A stretch of DNA of 8,340 bases. Source: an uncultured Lentisphaeria bacterium. Its GTDB lineage: Bacteria; Verrucomicrobiota; Lentisphaeria; Victivallales; Victivallaceae. This document shows, piece by piece, positions 7,113 through 8,340 of the stretch. Position 1 is the first letter of the stretch. Every line of letters begins with the position of its first letter. The stretch covers positions 1-8,340 of the forward strand of contig CALABZ010000254.1 of assembly GCA_937888615.1 (NCBI GenBank). Reading direction: 5' to 3'. The notes beneath the pieces are model-generated. The model had not been told where the DNA came from, searched no databases, and worked only from the letters and a program-made list of their open reading frames with translations. The translations under genes and the position numbers were made by a program.

Positions 7113-7515
7113 TTTCCCGTACCTCCGTACCCGAACTCAAACGATGAGGTGAGGAGGTGATAGCCAGTACCCCTAGGCAAATCAAACTCAACCCGACAAT
7201 CTGCTGCCAGGAAAAATTTTCCTTCCAGCACAGGATGCCGATCAAATAACTGAAAAAATAATTCAACTCCATGATCGGATAAATGAATGAAAGTTGATAA
7301 CGTTTCCCCACGATCAGCCACAGGACCAACCGGATCAGATAGGTCATCCCCCAGATGCCGACATACAGCAACAGCAAAAATGTCGCCAGAAATGAGATGA
7401 CTGTCGAGAAATGTTCGGCCACGACTTTGGCCATAACCACGCTGAGCAGATTGCACGCCATCAATCCGAAAACGGCGACAAACGAACCGGAACGAATATG
7501 AAATTTCGAAATCAT
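7105..7515 (-). CDS. Small four-helix SMR/EamA-like membrane protein (ArnE/ArnF-like subunit 1)
   Basis: A 136-residue protein with four hydrophobic helices at about 10-30, 40-68, 76-97 and 103-121, then a short polar tail. IYPIMELNYFFSYLIGILCWKE (78-99) and the following SWQQIVGLSLICLGVLAI (102-119) match the last two helices of EamA/SMR half-transporters: a conserved region, an acidic residue after helix three, then a Gly-rich helix. The length resembles ArnF. It starts with ATG 7515-7513, sharing one base with the glycosyltransferase stop (TGATG), with GGAG only three bases ahead, so coupling to upstream translation is likely. It is the probable partner of the next gene. The proposed role in flipping a polyprenyl-phosphate-linked sugar is inferred from context. 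A reading frame of 144 codons in another phase here is a shadow. Confidence 0.8.
   Translation of the reverse strand: MISKFHIRSGSFVAVFGLMACNLLSVVMAKVVAEHFSTVISFLATFLLLLYVGIWGMTYLIRLVLWLIVGKRYQLSFIYPIMELNYFFSYLIGILCWKENFSWQQIVGLSLICLGVLAITSSPHRLSSGTEVRENG
7122..7126 (-). promoter_or_regulatory. Strong ribosome binding site for the second SMR-like gene
   Basis: GGAGG on the coding strand sits nine bases before ATG 7112-7110, inside the 3' end of the first SMR-like gene. It is the best Shine-Dalgarno match I found in this operon. It confirms the start within the 8-base overlap. Confidence 0.65.
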
Positions 7516-8288
7516 CAGCTCCGCTCATGCATTTCCCGGCGCATGGCCGAAACCTGATCGCAGACCAGTCCGAACAAAACGACCAGAATCATGGTGATCA
7601 GCAACAGCAAACTGGTCTGACTCAATTTCAATTTCTGGTAAAAATGAATATCCCTCCCGATACTGGCCAGCGCCAACAGGAAAAATATTCCCGCGATATG
7701 AAGAAAAACCTTCAACGGATCATACAGCATCGTAAGCCGCAGCATCAGCATCAGCGTATCGGTCCCATGCCGCAATTGCCGGACGGTACTTTTGCCGATA
7801 CGCTGTTCGACAATGATCGGCACATATTTAATCCGCTGCCCCGTCTTCAGCATGGCAAACGAACTGGTGGTGGAAAAACTGAACTTGTCGGAAGCCAGGT
7901 GCATGTAGCGGGCAATGACTTTGCGGCGAAAGATCCGCAACCCGGAGTTGAAATCGGGCAATTTTTCTCCGGCCAGCCAGTTCGCGAAATGCCGCAGAAT
8001 AAACTTTCCTGGCCGTCGCGTCAACGGCGCATGGCTGCCTTCTCCACGGATACCCACCACCATGTCATATCCATCTCCCGACTCCATGACTTTTCGAATA
8101 TCCTCCATGCGGTGTTGCCCATCGGCGTCGCACATCAACACGTATTCAGTTTTAGCGGCACGTATTCCGGTTTTCAGCGCTGCGCCATATCCTCGATTTT
8201 GTTGATGATGAATAGCCATAATTCCTTCCAGCCCATCAATGATGTTTCCAGTGTCGTCGGAAGAGCCGTCATCGATAATAATAATTTC
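7515..8288 (-). pseudogene. 5'-truncated polyprenyl-phosphate glycosyltransferase (GT2, DPMS/GtrB/ArnC-like)
   Basis: The open frame from 8288 encodes 257 residues of a family 2 glycosyltransferase that joins a nucleotide sugar to undecaprenyl or dolichyl phosphate. Visible are EIIIIDDGSSDDT at 1-13, NRGYGAALKTGI at 31-42, the metal-binding DADGQH at 54-59, PDFNSGLRIFRR at 111-122, and two C-terminal helices near DPLKVFLHIAGIFFLLALAS and SLLLLITMILVVLFGLV. The family's first strand and P-A-Y-N-E segment, roughly 35-40 residues that contact the nucleotide, are missing. The codon before EIIII is TAG (8291-8289), and none of the three coding-strand frames beyond it resembles a glycosyltransferase. 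The first in-frame ATG, 8219, would also lose the DDGSS motif. I therefore read it as broken at this point, probably by insertion or rearrangement. An assembly join could give the same picture. It still leads the SMR-methyltransferase-nitroreductase operon. Confidence 0.78.
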
Positions 8289-8340
8289 CTAATTCCGTGA
8301 AAGAATCACCGTGATTCATTCACATCTGTTGTTTTGTTGT
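8289..8340. other. Non-coding sequence replacing the glycosyltransferase 5' end
   Basis: All three minus-strand frames across these 52 bases contain stops, and none shows the expected glycosyltransferase N-terminus. The stretch holds the 27-base palindrome and then a T/G-rich tail on the plus strand. It may be the edge of an inserted element that continues past the window. Confidence 0.45.
8297..8323. repeat. 27-base imperfect palindrome beside the broken glycosyltransferase
   Basis: The sequence is symmetric about base 8310. The inner arms GAATCAC and GTGATTC are perfect, next comes one mismatched pair (A8302 and A8318), and outside it GTGAA pairs with TTCAC. It starts nine bases beyond the last glycosyltransferase codon, in sequence with no coding match. 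Subterminal hairpins with a single mismatch occur at ends of IS200/IS605-type elements and REP-like repeats, and operators can also look like this. No transposase is visible within the window, so identity is open. Confidence 0.6.

Noticed and set aside
7094..7528. A minus-strand frame of 144 codons
   Set aside because: It is a shifted-phase shadow of the first SMR-like gene, with mostly polar composition and no domain.
7527..8300. A plus-strand open frame of 257 codons
   Set aside because: It lies entirely antisense to the glycosyltransferase, whose motifs are unmistakable. Its product is low-complexity, Gln- and His-rich, with no recognisable domain.
8297..8340. The palindrome plus T/G-rich tail as an intrinsic terminator on the plus strand
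   Set aside because: The stem is A+T-rich, the tail is interrupted by G, and no plus-strand gene ends there.

Overview
This window looks like part of a bacterial cell-surface polysaccharide or glycolipid biosynthesis locus. Every gene I can support lies on the minus strand, so the biological order runs from high to low coordinates. The gene content (glycosyltransferase, polysaccharide pyruvyl transferase, multi-spanning membrane protein, small paired transporter-like proteins) fits an O-antigen, capsule or exopolysaccharide island. The radical SAM enzyme and nitroreductase-fold flavoprotein suit an anaerobic or facultative organism. The sequence does not fix the phylum.

Right block, 8288 down to 5381, is relatively G+C-rich and tightly packed. 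It holds a family 2 glycosyltransferase of the polyprenyl-phosphate-sugar synthase type with its 5' end destroyed, two small four-helix SMR/EamA-like proteins resembling ArnE/ArnF, a class I SAM methyltransferase, and a nitroreductase-family flavoprotein. Each gene overlaps the next by 1 to 8 bases, so they should be one translationally coupled unit. By analogy with ArnC/ArnE/ArnF or GtrB/GtrA, the unit could load a sugar on a lipid carrier and flip it across the membrane. The methyltransferase and flavoprotein would be unusual tailoring partners.

Left block, 5293 down to 1, is much more A+T-rich, most clearly in its first gene. That gene encodes a roughly 700-residue membrane protein of GT-C or polymerase type. 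After a 106-base gap containing a hairpin come a radical SAM protein with C-terminal cysteines, an overlapping polysaccharide pyruvyl transferase, and a glycosyltransferase-like protein that runs off the left edge. That last gene has no stop inside the window.

The points most worth a second look are as follows. The glycosyltransferase is cut at 8288/8289, next to a 27-base imperfect palindrome that may mark a mobile-element end. The methyltransferase has a degenerate SAM-binding motif I and is coupled to a nitroreductase homologue. A run of nine G lies inside the conserved glycine motif of the pyruvyl transferase and could slip. The base composition shifts sharply between the two blocks.
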